From the NCBI GenBank assembly GCA_964389205.1, contig CAYMDH010000001.1, positions 124,001-188,000 on the forward strand: a stretch of DNA of 64,000 nucleotides. The letters run 5' to 3'. The stretch is from Leptobacterium sp964389205 (GTDB taxonomy: Bacteria > Bacteroidota > Bacteroidia > Flavobacteriales > Flavobacteriaceae). Positions 1-8,052 of this stretch are shown here, piece after piece. The stretch's first letter is position 1; the number at the start of each line of letters is the position of its first letter. Under the pieces are notes generated by a model. That model made no database searches and was not told the origin of the DNA. It saw only the letters and a list, made by a program, of their open reading frames with translations. The position numbers were made by a program, and so were the translations under genes.

Positions 1-423
1 GTTGGTGATACTATTATTGGAATAAAAGGGCGTGTAGGTTTTGAAGCTGCTGCCCCAATGATCATTATAAAAGCACATCACGCTTTAGAAAAACATGTAT
101 TAACCAAATGGCAACAGCATCATAAAGAGCAAATGGGAAATTGGTACGGAATGCTATTGCATGAAGGACAATATCTAGATGAAGTGATGAGAAATATAGA
201 AGCTTTTTTAGAAGATACTCAGAAAAAAGTTTCTGGAGATGTTTATGTGAGCTTGCATCCATATCGATTTACTATAGATGGTATTCAATCAAAACATGAT
301 TTGATGAATGCTTCTTTTGGAACTTATGGAGAAATGAATAAAGAATGGACAACTAATGATGCCAAAGGTTTTATTAAGGTGATGTCTAATCAAGGAAAAA
401 TATATCAACACGTAAATAATTAA
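1..423 (+). CDS. argG: Argininosuccinate synthase, C-terminal part (cut by window edge)
   Basis: The reading frame is open from base 1 and gives about 140 residues, starting with VGDTIIGIKGRVGFEAAAP and ending HVNN. The GIKGRVGFEAAAP stretch and the following HHALEKHVLTKWQ segment are typical of the C-terminal half of argininosuccinate synthase, which joins citrulline and aspartate using ATP in the penultimate step of arginine synthesis. An internal ATG at 58 is not the real start because the family motif runs across it. argC follows after 4 bases, so this is part of the arginine operon. The N-terminal ATP-binding domain lies outside the window. Confidence 0.93.
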   Translation, partial: VGDTIIGIKGRVGFEAAAPMIIIKAHHALEKHVLTKWQQHHKEQMGNWYGMLLHEGQYLDEVMRNIEAFLEDTQKKVSGDVYVSLHPYRFTIDGIQSKHDLMNASFGTYGEMNKEWTTNDAKGFIKVMSNQGKIYQHVNN

Positions 424-427
424 ACGG

Positions 428-1402
428 ATGATAAAAGTAGGAATTGTAGGTGGAGCAGGGTTTACAGCTGGAGAACTCATACGAATTTTAGTATTCCATC
501 CAAAAACAGAAATTGACTTTGTTTTTAGTACAACAAGGGCAGGAGAAAAAATAGCTGATACACATCAAGATATGATAGGAGTAACAGAATTGTCATTTAC
601 AAATAAGGTAAACCTAGAAGTAGATATACTTTTTTTATGCCTAGGACATGGAAATTCTAAAAGTTTTTTAAAAGAACACTCATTTGTTTCTCATACTAAA
701 ATTATTGATTTAAGTAATGATTTTAGGTTGAAAGAAGATGCTCATTTTCAAGGGAAAAGTTTTGTATATGGGTTACCTGAATTACAAAAGGAAGAAATCA
801 AAGAAGCATCGTATATAGCTAATCCAGGTTGTTTTGCAACAGCAATTCAATTGGCACTATTGCCTTTAGCAAAAAATAAAAAATTACAAAATGAAGTACA
901 CATAAACGCAATTACGGGAAGTACAGGAGCGGGAGTGAAATTATCAAACACTTCGCATTTTAGTTGGAGAAATAGTAATATTTCTTGGTACAAACCTTTT
1001 ACGCATCAACACTTAGGAGAAATAGGGGAAAGTATATTGACATTACAAAAAGAACAAGCCAAACTTATTTTTATGCCTCAGCGAGGAAATTTTACTCGAG
1101 GAATTTTTGCAACAGCTTATACCAAATTTGAGGGATCGCTAGAAGATGCCTATAAACTTTATGAATCTTTCTATGAAGAGGCAGCTTTCACACACCTATC
1201 AAAAAAAGAAATTCATTTAAAACAAATTGTAAACACAAATCAATGTCACCTTCATCTTCATAAGCATGAAGATGTATTACTTATTACAAGTGTTATAGAT
1301 AATCTAATAAAGGGAGCTTCGGGACAAGCAGTGCAAAATATGAATTTACTCTTTGGATTTGAAGAGATAACAGGATTGCAATTAAAAGGAAGTTATTTTT
1401 AA
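428..1402 (+). CDS. argC: N-acetyl/succinyl-gamma-glutamyl-phosphate reductase
   Basis: A 324-aa protein with the nucleotide-binding motif GIVGGAGFTAGEL at residues 5-17 and the active-site motif ANPGCFATA, with catalytic Cys135. It reduces the acyl-glutamyl phosphate made by ArgB to the semialdehyde, using NADPH, in the cytosol. Length and motif order fit the short ArgC family. It starts 4 bases after argG and is followed by proC after 33 bases. Because the carbamoyltransferase in this operon looks succinyl-specific, the natural substrate may be the N-succinyl rather than N-acetyl compound; that part is inference. Confidence 0.95.
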   Translation: MIKVGIVGGAGFTAGELIRILVFHPKTEIDFVFSTTRAGEKIADTHQDMIGVTELSFTNKVNLEVDILFLCLGHGNSKSFLKEHSFVSHTKIIDLSNDFRLKEDAHFQGKSFVYGLPELQKEEIKEASYIANPGCFATAIQLALLPLAKNKKLQNEVHINAITGSTGAGVKLSNTSHFSWRNSNISWYKPFTHQHLGEIGESILTLQKEQAKLIFMPQRGNFTRGIFATAYTKFEGSLEDAYKLYESFYEEAAFTHLSKKEIHLKQIVNTNQCHLHLHKHEDVLLITSVIDNLIKGASGQAVQNMNLLFGFEEITGLQLKGSYF

Positions 1403-1435
1403 AAATGATTGAATTGAAATAAAAAATTTAAAAAG

Positions 1436-2230
1436 ATGAAAATAGCAATTATTGGTACGGGTAATTTAGGATTGGCTATTGCAAAAGGATTAATAGTTAA
1501 TAATGCGATAACGACTTTGTATTTAACGAAACGAAACCTTGAGAATATAGCAGCTTGGGGAAAACATGATGGAGTGATCGTAACCTCAGACAATAAAGAA
1601 GCTGTATTGAATTCAGACATTATCATCTTTGCAATACAGCCAAGACATTTTGAAGCAATTTTGGAAGAAATAAAAGGTTTGTTAACAGAAAAACATGTAC
1701 TTATATCTACGATTACAGGTTTTAAAATTCCTAAAATAGAACAGATCATTGGAGCTAATAATTATATCATTAGAAGTATGCCTAATACAGCTATTTCAGT
1801 AGGAAAATCAAAGACATGTATTTGTAGCAATGAAAAAGGAAAAGAGCGCGTAGCTATAGCAAAATCTATCTTTAATAGGTTAGGAACTTCTATAGAAATT
1901 CCAGAAGAACAAATGCAAGCAGCCACTGTAATATGTGCGAGTGGAATTGCCTTTTGGATGCGCTTAATCAGAGCAACCACTCAAGGAGCTATACAGTTGG
2001 GGTTTGACTCAAAAGAAGCTCAGGAGTTATCTATGAATACCTGTATGGGAGCTGCTAGTTTATTAATAGCTTCAGGAAATCACCCTGAAGAAGAAATTGA
2101 TAGCGTAACCACACCAAGAGGATGTACAATAGAAGGGCTGAATGAAATGGAGCATCAAGGTTTGAGTGCTGCTTTAATAAAAGGTATTATTACCTCTTTT
2201 AATAAAATTAATCAAATTTCAAAAGATTAA
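1436..2230 (+). CDS. proC: Pyrroline-5-carboxylate reductase inside the arginine operon
   Basis: A 264-aa Rossmann protein beginning MKIAIIGTGNLGLAIAKGL (dinucleotide motif at residues 6-13), with the C-terminal dimer-domain features of the P5CR family (SVTTPRGCTIEGLNEME, the substrate-binding T-T-P-x-G-x-T pattern). The enzyme makes proline from pyrroline-5-carboxylate with NAD(P)H. It lies between argC and argD, 3 bases ahead of argD, so proline and arginine synthesis are probably co-transcribed here. Family assignment is firm; a role restricted to this operon is inference. Confidence 0.93.
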   Translation: MKIAIIGTGNLGLAIAKGLIVNNAITTLYLTKRNLENIAAWGKHDGVIVTSDNKEAVLNSDIIIFAIQPRHFEAILEEIKGLLTEKHVLISTITGFKIPKIEQIIGANNYIIRSMPNTAISVGKSKTCICSNEKGKERVAIAKSIFNRLGTSIEIPEEQMQAATVICASGIAFWMRLIRATTQGAIQLGFDSKEAQELSMNTCMGAASLLIASGNHPEEEIDSVTTPRGCTIEGLNEMEHQGLSAALIKGIITSFNKINQISKD

Positions 2231-2233
2231 AGT

Positions 2234-3358
2234 ATGAATTTATTTGATGTATATCCACTTTACGATGTAACTCCTATAACGGGAAAAGATGTTTGGGTTT
2301 TTGATGAAAAAGGAATAAAATACTTAGACTTATACGGAGGGCACGCAGTGATTTCAATAGGCCATTCACATCCAAATTATATAGATAAAATAACTACACA
2401 GCTAGAAAAAATAGGATTTTATTCAAATGCTGTTCAAAATCCATTGCAAAAAGAAGTAGCTGAAAAATTAGGAATACTTTCTAAATGTAATGAGTATCAA
2501 CTTTTTTTGTGCAATTCTGGAGCGGAAGCAAATGAGAATGCTCTAAAATTAGCCTCTTTTAAAACTGGTAAATCAAAAGTGATTGCTTTTAAGAATGGAT
2601 TTCATGGAAGAACATCTGCTGCGGTAGCTGCTACAGATAATCCATCTATAAATGCTCCTCTTAATAAACAACAAGAAGTCATTTTTCTTGAATTAGGCAA
2701 TCATGAAGCATTAGAAAATGAATTGATAAAAGGAGATACATGTGCTGTAATCATCGAATTTATTCAAGGAGTTGGAGGCCTAGATGAAGCAACTACATTT
2801 TTCTATCAAGAATTGGCAAGCCTATGTAAAAAATACAAAACAATGCTTATAGCAGATGAGATACAAGCAGGGTTTGGAAGAACGGGGGATTTTTTTGCCT
2901 TCCAGAAACATAATATTATACCAGATATTATAACGATTGCTAAAGGAATGGGAAATGGATTCCCTGTTGGAGGTGTTTTAATTCATCCAAATATAGAAGC
3001 TAAGTACGGAATGTTAGGAACTACTTTTGGGGGTAATCACTTAGCATGTGTAGCAACGCTTTCTGTTTTAGAAACTATAGAAAATGATAATTTGATGGAT
3101 AATGTAAATCAAATTGCTAGCTATTTTGAAGAAAAAACAAAAGAAATACCGCAAGTGAAAAACGTAAAGGGACGAGGCCTGATGCTTGGATTGGAATTTG
3201 ATTTTGAAGTAGCTGAAATTAGAAAAAAACTTATTCACGAAAAACATATTTTCACAGGAGGGGCAGCGAATAAAAAATTGATTAGAATTTTACCTCCTTT
3301 AACAGTTCAAAAAGAACATATTGATTTGTTTATTAAAGCATTAAAAGAATTATTGTAA
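2234..3358 (+). CDS. argD: Acylornithine aminotransferase (class III, PLP)
   Basis: A 374-aa class III aminotransferase. The PLP-binding region reads IADEIQAGFGRTGDFFAFQKH, with the Schiff-base lysine at Lys237 in ITIAKGMGNGFPVGG, and the phosphate-binding NSGAEANENALKLA is at residues 94-107. It transfers the amino group from glutamate to the N-acylglutamate semialdehyde to give N-acylornithine. Length is usual for ArgD. It starts 3 bases after proC. Whether acetyl- or succinyl-ornithine is its product cannot be told from the sequence; the neighbouring carbamoyltransferase favours succinyl. Confidence 0.92.
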   Translation: MNLFDVYPLYDVTPITGKDVWVFDEKGIKYLDLYGGHAVISIGHSHPNYIDKITTQLEKIGFYSNAVQNPLQKEVAEKLGILSKCNEYQLFLCNSGAEANENALKLASFKTGKSKVIAFKNGFHGRTSAAVAATDNPSINAPLNKQQEVIFLELGNHEALENELIKGDTCAVIIEFIQGVGGLDEATTFFYQELASLCKKYKTMLIADEIQAGFGRTGDFFAFQKHNIIPDIITIAKGMGNGFPVGGVLIHPNIEAKYGMLGTTFGGNHLACVATLSVLETIENDNLMDNVNQIASYFEEKTKEIPQVKNVKGRGLMLGLEFDFEVAEIRKKLIHEKHIFTGGAANKKLIRILPPLTVQKEHIDLFIKALKELL

Positions 3359-3411
3359 AAAGTGTATGCTGCAATAAATTGATAAATGAAAGAATAATTA
3401 AGAATAAAAAG

Positions 3412-4368
3412 ATGAAAAACTATCTAGATTTAAATGCTATAGATTCACTTTCAGAATTAGTTTCAGAAGCAAGAAGATTAAAAGAAAACCCTTATTCACA
3501 TAAAAAGCTAGGAGAAAATAAAACCATTGGATTATTATTTTTTAACCCTAGTTTAAGAACACGTTTAAGTACTCAAAAAGCAGCAAAAAATTTGGGGATG
3601 GATGTTGTTGTAATGAATTTTAATAACGAAGGCTGGGCTTTAGAGTTTGAAGAAGGAGCGATTATGAATAGTACAAGATCAGAGCATATAAAAGAAGGAG
3701 CTGCAGTCATTTCACAGTTTTGTGATATTATAGCCATTAGAGCTTTCGCTTCATTAGCAGACAAAGAAAAAGATGAAAGTGAACATATACTTAATAGCTT
3801 TAAGAAATATGCAAAAGTTCCTATTGTAAATATGGAAAGCGCTACTGCACACCCGCTGCAAGCACTTGCAGATGCAATTACCATTGCAGAACACACGCCT
3901 GCTTTAAAAATGAGACCTAAAGTGGTGTTAAGTTGGGCACCTCACCCAAAAGCTTTGCCACAAGCAGTTGCCAATTCTTTTGTAAAAATGATGAAGCTTT
4001 CTAATGCAGATTTTATGATTACTCATCCAGAAGGATATGAACTTAACAATGAAATTACATCTGGAATACCCATAGAATACAATCAAGAAAAAGCTTTTGA
4101 AGATGCAGATTTTATTTATACTAAAAATTGGAGTTCTTATAGTGATTATGGTAAGATTTTGACACAAGATGATCATTGGACCATTACAAAAGCAAAAATG
4201 AAAAAAACTAATAATGGAAAATTCATGCATTGCCTTCCAGTAAGAAGAAATATGGTGGTAAATGATGAGGTATTAGATAGCGAAAACTCAATTGTTATAG
4301 AACAAGCTAATAATAGAACTTATGCAGCTCAAGTAGTGATAAAAAAACTCTTAGAGAATAAAGATTAA
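3412..4368 (+). CDS. argF': N-succinylornithine carbamoyltransferase (probable)
   Basis: An ATG at 3412 gives 318 aa; the frame could also open at a TTG at 3379, but the product from 3412 starts like the Bacteroides enzyme and matches its length as I recall it. Motifs include the carbamoyl-phosphate loop NPSLRTRLST (residues 45-54), ESATAHPLQALAD, TWAPHP-like SWAPHPKALPQAV and MHCLPVRRNM. The residue that separates acetyl-specific (Glu) from succinyl-specific (Pro in Bacteroides) enzymes falls at position 90 and is Ser here (TRSEHIKEG). From published mutagenesis as I remember it, Ser at that position permits N-succinylornithine, so succinyl specificity is favoured. Confidence 0.88.
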   Translation: MKNYLDLNAIDSLSELVSEARRLKENPYSHKKLGENKTIGLLFFNPSLRTRLSTQKAAKNLGMDVVVMNFNNEGWALEFEEGAIMNSTRSEHIKEGAAVISQFCDIIAIRAFASLADKEKDESEHILNSFKKYAKVPIVNMESATAHPLQALADAITIAEHTPALKMRPKVVLSWAPHPKALPQAVANSFVKMMKLSNADFMITHPEGYELNNEITSGIPIEYNQEKAFEDADFIYTKNWSSYSDYGKILTQDDHWTITKAKMKKTNNGKFMHCLPVRRNMVVNDEVLDSENSIVIEQANNRTYAAQVVIKKLLENKD

Positions 4369-4378
4369 AATTAATTTA

Positions 4379-5158
4379 ATGAAAGAGAAGATATCAGTAA
4401 TCAAAATAGGAGGAAATATTATAGCTAATTCTGAAAAACTAACAGCATTTTTAGCAAATTTTGCTCAGTTAAAAGGGAAGAAAGTATTAATTCATGGAGG
4501 AGGGAAATTAGCGACAGAAATCTCAGAAAAGATAGGAGTACCCTTTAAAATGATTGATGGTAGAAGAATTACAGATAAAGCTACTCTAGATGTAGTTACT
4601 ATGGTCTATGCAGGTTTAACCAACAAGACAATTGTAGCAATACTGCAACAAAATAATTGCAATGCATTAGGCTTAACTGGAGCAGATGCAAATATGATTA
4701 AAGCACATAAAAGACCAGTTAAAGAGATCGACTATGGTTTTGTAGGGGATATTGAACATGTGAATCAAAAAATGCTCAAGACTTTATTAGAAACAAATAT
4801 AACCCCAGTATTTTGCTCTATTACACACAACAAAGAGGGACAGCTTTTAAATACAAATGCAGATACTATTGCCTCAGAAATAGCCAAAGCAGTTAGTAGT
4901 TATTATGATACAACCTTATATTATTGTTTTGAAAAGAAGGGAGTATTGAGAAATATAAATGATGAAAACTCTGTAATAACACATATAACAACTAGTAGTT
5001 ATGAAAACTTTGTTAAAGAAGGAATTATTGTAGATGGAATGCTCCCAAAGCTTCATAATTGTTTTTATGCTCTAAATAATGGAGTTCAGAAAGTTTGTAT
5101 AGGAAATGAAAAAATGATTGTAGATCAATCAGAAGATTTTACACATTTAAGTTTATAA
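4379..5158 (+). CDS. argB: N-acylglutamate kinase
   Basis: A 259-aa amino-acid-kinase-fold protein. It opens with KISVIKIGGNIIANSEKL, the conserved phosphate-binding Lys and Gly-Gly, followed by VLIHGGGKLATEISEKIG and the later LTGADANMIKA and LLNTNADTIASEIAKAV motifs. It phosphorylates the gamma-carboxylate of N-acylglutamate, the committed and usually feedback-regulated step. It sits 10 bases after argF' and its stop (5156-5158) is separated from the next start by one base, so translation is probably coupled. The N-terminal extension tied to arginine inhibition in some families is absent, so feedback control here is uncertain. Confidence 0.93.
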   Translation: MKEKISVIKIGGNIIANSEKLTAFLANFAQLKGKKVLIHGGGKLATEISEKIGVPFKMIDGRRITDKATLDVVTMVYAGLTNKTIVAILQQNNCNALGLTGADANMIKAHKRPVKEIDYGFVGDIEHVNQKMLKTLLETNITPVFCSITHNKEGQLLNTNADTIASEIAKAVSSYYDTTLYYCFEKKGVLRNINDENSVITHITTSSYENFVKEGIIVDGMLPKLHNCFYALNNGVQKVCIGNEKMIVDQSEDFTHLSL

Positions 5159-5159
5159 T

Positions 5160-6224
5160 ATGAGTATAGAAAAACTAACAGAAGCAGCTATTGATCTTTT
5201 AAAACAATTAATTAATACAGAATCTTTTTCATCTCAAGAAGAAGAAACAGCAAAACTAATTGAAAATTGGTTTGAAAACTATAAGATTCCTTTTAAGCGA
5301 TCTAATAATAATGTATATGCTTTTAATCAAAATTTTGATAAAGAGAAACCAACCTTACTTTTAAATTCTCATCACGATACAGTGAAGCCAAATTCTGGCT
5401 ATACAAAAGACCCTTTTAATGCACACATAGAAGATGGGAAATTGTACGGTTTGGGAAGTAATGACGCAGGTGGTTGTTTAGTGTCTTTATTAGCAACCTT
5501 CACCTATTTTTATAAAAAAGAGAATTTGAAATATAACCTTGTATTAGTAGCATCTGCTGAGGAAGAAAGTTCTGGACCTAAAGGATTAAATAGCATGCTT
5601 CCTATTATACCTGAGATTGATGTGGCCATTGTAGGAGAGCCTACATTAATGAATTTGGCAATTGCAGAAAAAGGATTGGTTGTTTTTGATGCAATAGTTA
5701 AAGGAACTCCCAGTCATGCAGCACATCCAAACACTAATAATTCAATTTACAATACTATAAAAACACTCCAATGGTTTGAACGGTATACCTTTGATAAAAC
5801 TTCAAAGAGCTTAGGAGAAGTGAAGATGACGGTAACACAAATTCAAGCAGGGAGTCAACATAATGTTGTTCCAGAAGCAACTAAGCTTGTTGTAGATGTT
5901 CGAGTAAATGATTGTTATTCTAATCAGGAAGTTGCTGCTATTTTAGAAAAAGAAGCTCCTTGTGATGAAATTAAAGCGCGATCATTACGATTAAACTCAT
6001 CATCTATTCCATTAGAGCATGAATTGGTGCAAGCTGGGATTTCTTTAGGAAGAACAACTTATGGTTCTCCTACATTATCAGATCAAGCTGCTCTAAGTTG
6101 TCCATCTTTAAAATTAGGACCAGGTGATTCTACACGTTCTCACACTGCTAACGAATTTATTTATGTAAAAGAAATAGAAGAAGGTATTGAAATTTATAAA
6201 ACATTGCTAGAAAGTATACTATAA
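5160..6224 (+). CDS. argE': M20-family N-acylornithine/N-acylcitrulline deacylase
   Basis: A 354-aa M20 metallopeptidase. Zinc-ligand candidates are His72 in NSHHDTVKP, Asp102 in GSNDAGGC and the Glu134-Glu135 pair in ASAEEESSGP, with a dimerisation domain (KGTPSHAAHP) in the middle and a closing RSHTANEFI. It removes the N-acyl group at the end of the protected pathway; with a carbamoyltransferase of the argF' type the substrate would be N-acylcitrulline rather than N-acylornithine. It starts one base after the argB stop. The deacylase class is clear; the acyl group (succinyl or acetyl) is inferred from the neighbour. Confidence 0.88.
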   Translation: MSIEKLTEAAIDLLKQLINTESFSSQEEETAKLIENWFENYKIPFKRSNNNVYAFNQNFDKEKPTLLLNSHHDTVKPNSGYTKDPFNAHIEDGKLYGLGSNDAGGCLVSLLATFTYFYKKENLKYNLVLVASAEEESSGPKGLNSMLPIIPEIDVAIVGEPTLMNLAIAEKGLVVFDAIVKGTPSHAAHPNTNNSIYNTIKTLQWFERYTFDKTSKSLGEVKMTVTQIQAGSQHNVVPEATKLVVDVRVNDCYSNQEVAAILEKEAPCDEIKARSLRLNSSSIPLEHELVQAGISLGRTTYGSPTLSDQAALSCPSLKLGPGDSTRSHTANEFIYVKEIEEGIEIYKTLLESIL

Positions 6225-6254
6225 TTATAAGATTATTAAAACAAAATAACAGTT

Positions 6255-7541
6255 ATGAAACTTTGGGATAAAGGATTTAGTACTGATAAGAAGATAGATC
6301 ATTTTACAGTAGGTAATGATCGAGAACTCGATCTGGTATTAGCAAAATATGATGTAATTGCTTCGATAGCACATGCAAAAATGCTAGGAAAAATAGGATT
6401 GATAGATGCATCAGAAACTAGCTTATTAGTAGCCGAACTCAATATCATTCAAAAAAGTATTGAGGATAATGCATTTACGATCGAAGATGACTTTGAAGAT
6501 ATGCATTCTAAGATTGAATTCTTATTAATTGAGAAGTTAGGAGATACAGGAAAAAAAATTCATACAGCACGCTCTAGAAATGATCAAGTATTGGTGGCGG
6601 TACATTTATACTTAAAAAATGAACTTCAGGAAATAAAGAATGAAACCAAAATATTATTCGATTTGCTAATTGATTTAGCAGATACACATAAAAATGTTCT
6701 TTTGCCTGGATATACACATCTTCAGGTTGCGATGCCGTCTTCCTTTGGATTGTGGTTTTCTGCCTATGCAGAAAGCTTAATTGATGATTTGTATTTTATA
6801 GACGCTGCCTACAAAGTAGTAGACCAAAACCCATTGGGTAGTGCAGCTGGATATGGGAGTTCTTTTCCTATAGATAGGACATATACAACAAAAGAACTTT
6901 CTTTTGATACTTTAAAATACAATGTAGTTGCGGCACAAATGAGTAGAGGGAAAGCAGAGAAAAGTGCTGCTTTTGGAATTAGTAGTATTGCATCTACACT
7001 CTCTAAATTTGCGATGGACATTTGTTTGTATATGAATCAAAATTTTAATTTTATTTCTTTCCCAGACAAACTCACTACAGGATCTAGTATTATGCCACAT
7101 AAAAAGAATCCAGATGTTTTCGAACTTATTAGAGGGAAGTGCAATAAATTACAAGCAGTACCTAATCAACTCATTTTAATTACAAATAATTTACCAAGTG
7201 GCTATCATAGAGACTTGCAATTGGTAAAAGAAGTAATAGTGCCGGCAATACAAGAATTAAAAGCATGCATTGAGATGTTGGTTTTTACCTTAAAGGATAT
7301 TCAAATTAATGATAACATTTTAGAAGATTCAAAATATGATTATCTTTTTAGTGTAGATACTTTAAATGAACTTGTTTTAAACGGAATGCCTTTTAGAGAT
7401 GCGTATAAAAAAATGGGACAAGAGATTGAAGAAGGGACTTTTAACCCTAAGAGATCTGTAGTGCATTCACATGAAGGCAGTTTAGGAAATCTATGTTTAC
7501 AAGAAATAAAGAATAAAATGAAGACAATGATTTCTTTGTGA
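6255..7541 (+). CDS. argH: Argininosuccinate lyase
   Basis: A 428-aa member of the fumarase/aspartase superfamily with the signature GSSIMPHKKNPD at about residues 275-286, the earlier HTARSRNDQV substrate loop and the GYTHLQVAMP region. It splits argininosuccinate into arginine and fumarate. It is slightly shorter than the usual 450-470 aa, with the shortening at the C terminus. It is the last gene of the operon: a 13-bp perfect hairpin with a T-tract begins 7 bases after the stop. Confidence 0.94.
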   Translation: MKLWDKGFSTDKKIDHFTVGNDRELDLVLAKYDVIASIAHAKMLGKIGLIDASETSLLVAELNIIQKSIEDNAFTIEDDFEDMHSKIEFLLIEKLGDTGKKIHTARSRNDQVLVAVHLYLKNELQEIKNETKILFDLLIDLADTHKNVLLPGYTHLQVAMPSSFGLWFSAYAESLIDDLYFIDAAYKVVDQNPLGSAAGYGSSFPIDRTYTTKELSFDTLKYNVVAAQMSRGKAEKSAAFGISSIASTLSKFAMDICLYMNQNFNFISFPDKLTTGSSIMPHKKNPDVFELIRGKCNKLQAVPNQLILITNNLPSGYHRDLQLVKEVIVPAIQELKACIEMLVFTLKDIQINDNILEDSKYDYLFSVDTLNELVLNGMPFRDAYKKMGQEIEEGTFNPKRSVVHSHEGSLGNLCLQEIKNKMKTMISL

Positions 7542-7545
7542 AAAG

Positions 7546-7646
7546 TAAAAAAGCTTTGAGAAGTAGGACTCAAAGCTTTTTGTTTTTTTAAACCGATAGC
7601 TTCATGCTTTGGGGGCACATTCACTATCAAGTTCATTACCATTTTG
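7546..7646 (-). ncRNA. Small-RNA-like unit, copy 1
   Basis: This is a predicted transcript of about 100 nt, not a known family. It would start a few bases downstream of a TATGTTTG box and end in the hairpin at 7548-7581. In RNA sense it holds the conserved TGTCAAAA near the 5' end, a stem GATAGT/GCTATC around a loop containing CCCCCAAAG, and a terminator hairpin whose loop reads UCCUACUU. Copies 2 and 3 keep the loop sequences while stem bases change together. Reading frames are not conserved between copies, so a peptide product is unlikely. Boundaries are estimates. Confidence 0.62.
7548..7581. terminator. Bidirectional terminator after argH (also ends small RNA copy 1)
   Basis: Perfect 13-bp inverted repeat AAAAAGCTTTGAG / CTCAAAGCTTTTT with an 8-base loop AAGTAGGA. 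On the + strand it is followed by TGTTTTTTT and closes the arginine operon; on the - strand the A-run before it gives a U-tract for small RNA copy 1. Confidence 0.9.
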
Positions 7647-7652
7647 ACAGTT

Positions 7653-7719
7653 CAAACATACCATCTTCTTGAAGTATTATAAAATCTTTGTTGTGAAATG
7701 ATAAAAAATTGTTGTGAAA
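7653..7719 (-). promoter_or_regulatory. Promoter with 21-bp-spaced direct repeats, small RNA copy 1
   Basis: In minus-strand sense two identical decamers TTTCACAACA (complement at 7710-7719 and 7689-7698) lie 21 bp apart, start to start. They are followed by TTTTA (7680-7684), 19 bases, and TATGTTTG (7653-7660), a perfect match to the flavobacterial -7 box TAnnTTTG. Spacing of two helical turns suggests a dimeric activator bound beside the -33 region. Confidence 0.7.
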
Positions 7720-7784
7720 TTTAAAAAAGATGTTATTCGTTCTATTTTTATATATATTTTGAAATCCGTTACATATAAGAGCAT

Positions 7785-7820
7785 AAAAAAACCTCGAGAA
7801 GTAGGACTCGAGGTTTTTTT
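7785..7820. terminator. Bidirectional terminator of small RNA copy 2
   Basis: Perfect 14-bp inverted repeat containing AACCTCGAG / CTCGAGGTT, loop AAGTAGGA identical to the one at 7561-7568, followed by T-runs on both strands. The stem differs from copy 1 (CCTCGAG against GCTTTGAG) but remains fully paired. Confidence 0.88.
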
Positions 7821-7885
7821 ATTTTTTTAGATAGTTTAAAGCTTGGGGCATTCACTATCGTAATTATAAGCACTATTATATTTTG
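7785..7885 (-). ncRNA. Small-RNA-like unit, copy 2
   Basis: Second copy of the predicted small RNA of about 100 nt. RNA-sense order: TGTCAAAA, a weak TATAA/TTATA hairpin, stem GATAGT/ACTATC around a loop with CCCCAA, an A-rich spacer, then the CCTCGAG hairpin with loop UCCUACUU and a U-tract. It lies between argH and sulP, antisense to neither. One reading frame encodes a possible 27-aa peptide (MISKEDGMFELSKYN...), but that frame is broken in copies 1 and 3 and crosses the promoter, so I treat the unit as RNA. Confidence 0.62.
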
Positions 7886-7891
7886 ACAATT

Positions 7892-7958
7892 CAAACATAC
7901 CATCTTCTTTTGATATCATAAAATCTTTGTTGTGAAAGTAATAGAAACTGTTGTGAAA
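7892..7958 (-). promoter_or_regulatory. Promoter with 21-bp-spaced direct repeats, small RNA copy 2
   Basis: Minus-strand decamers TTTCACAACA at 7949-7958 and 7928-7937 (complement coordinates), 21 bp apart, then TTTTA (7919-7923), 19 bases, and TATGTTTG (7892-7899). The geometry is identical base for base to copy 1, while the intervening sequence differs. Confidence 0.7.
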
Positions 7959-8022
7959 TTAAAAAATATATAGAAATGATCTTGAATACTGTTATTTAAA
8001 TACATTAGCTCATATAAAAAGC

Positions 8023-8030
8023 TATCTTTG
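8023..8030 (+). promoter_or_regulatory. -7 promoter box of the SulP gene
   Basis: TATCTTTG matches the flavobacterial -7 consensus TAnnTTTG, 22 bases before the ATG. No clear TTG is visible at the -33 position, so only the -7 element is called. Confidence 0.55.
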
Positions 8031-8052
8031 CAGCTTTTTTAAGCTATTTGTT

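Noticed and set aside
3379..3411. TTG start extending the carbamoyltransferase by 11 residues
   Set aside because: The ATG at 3412 gives the usual family length and N terminus.
7592..7660. A 20-aa frame on the - strand (MVCLNCQNGNELDSECAPKA) in small-RNA copy 1, and a 27-aa frame in copy 2
   Set aside because: The ATG of the first lies in the -7 box, the frames differ between copies and are broken in copy 3, whereas hairpins and promoter are conserved.
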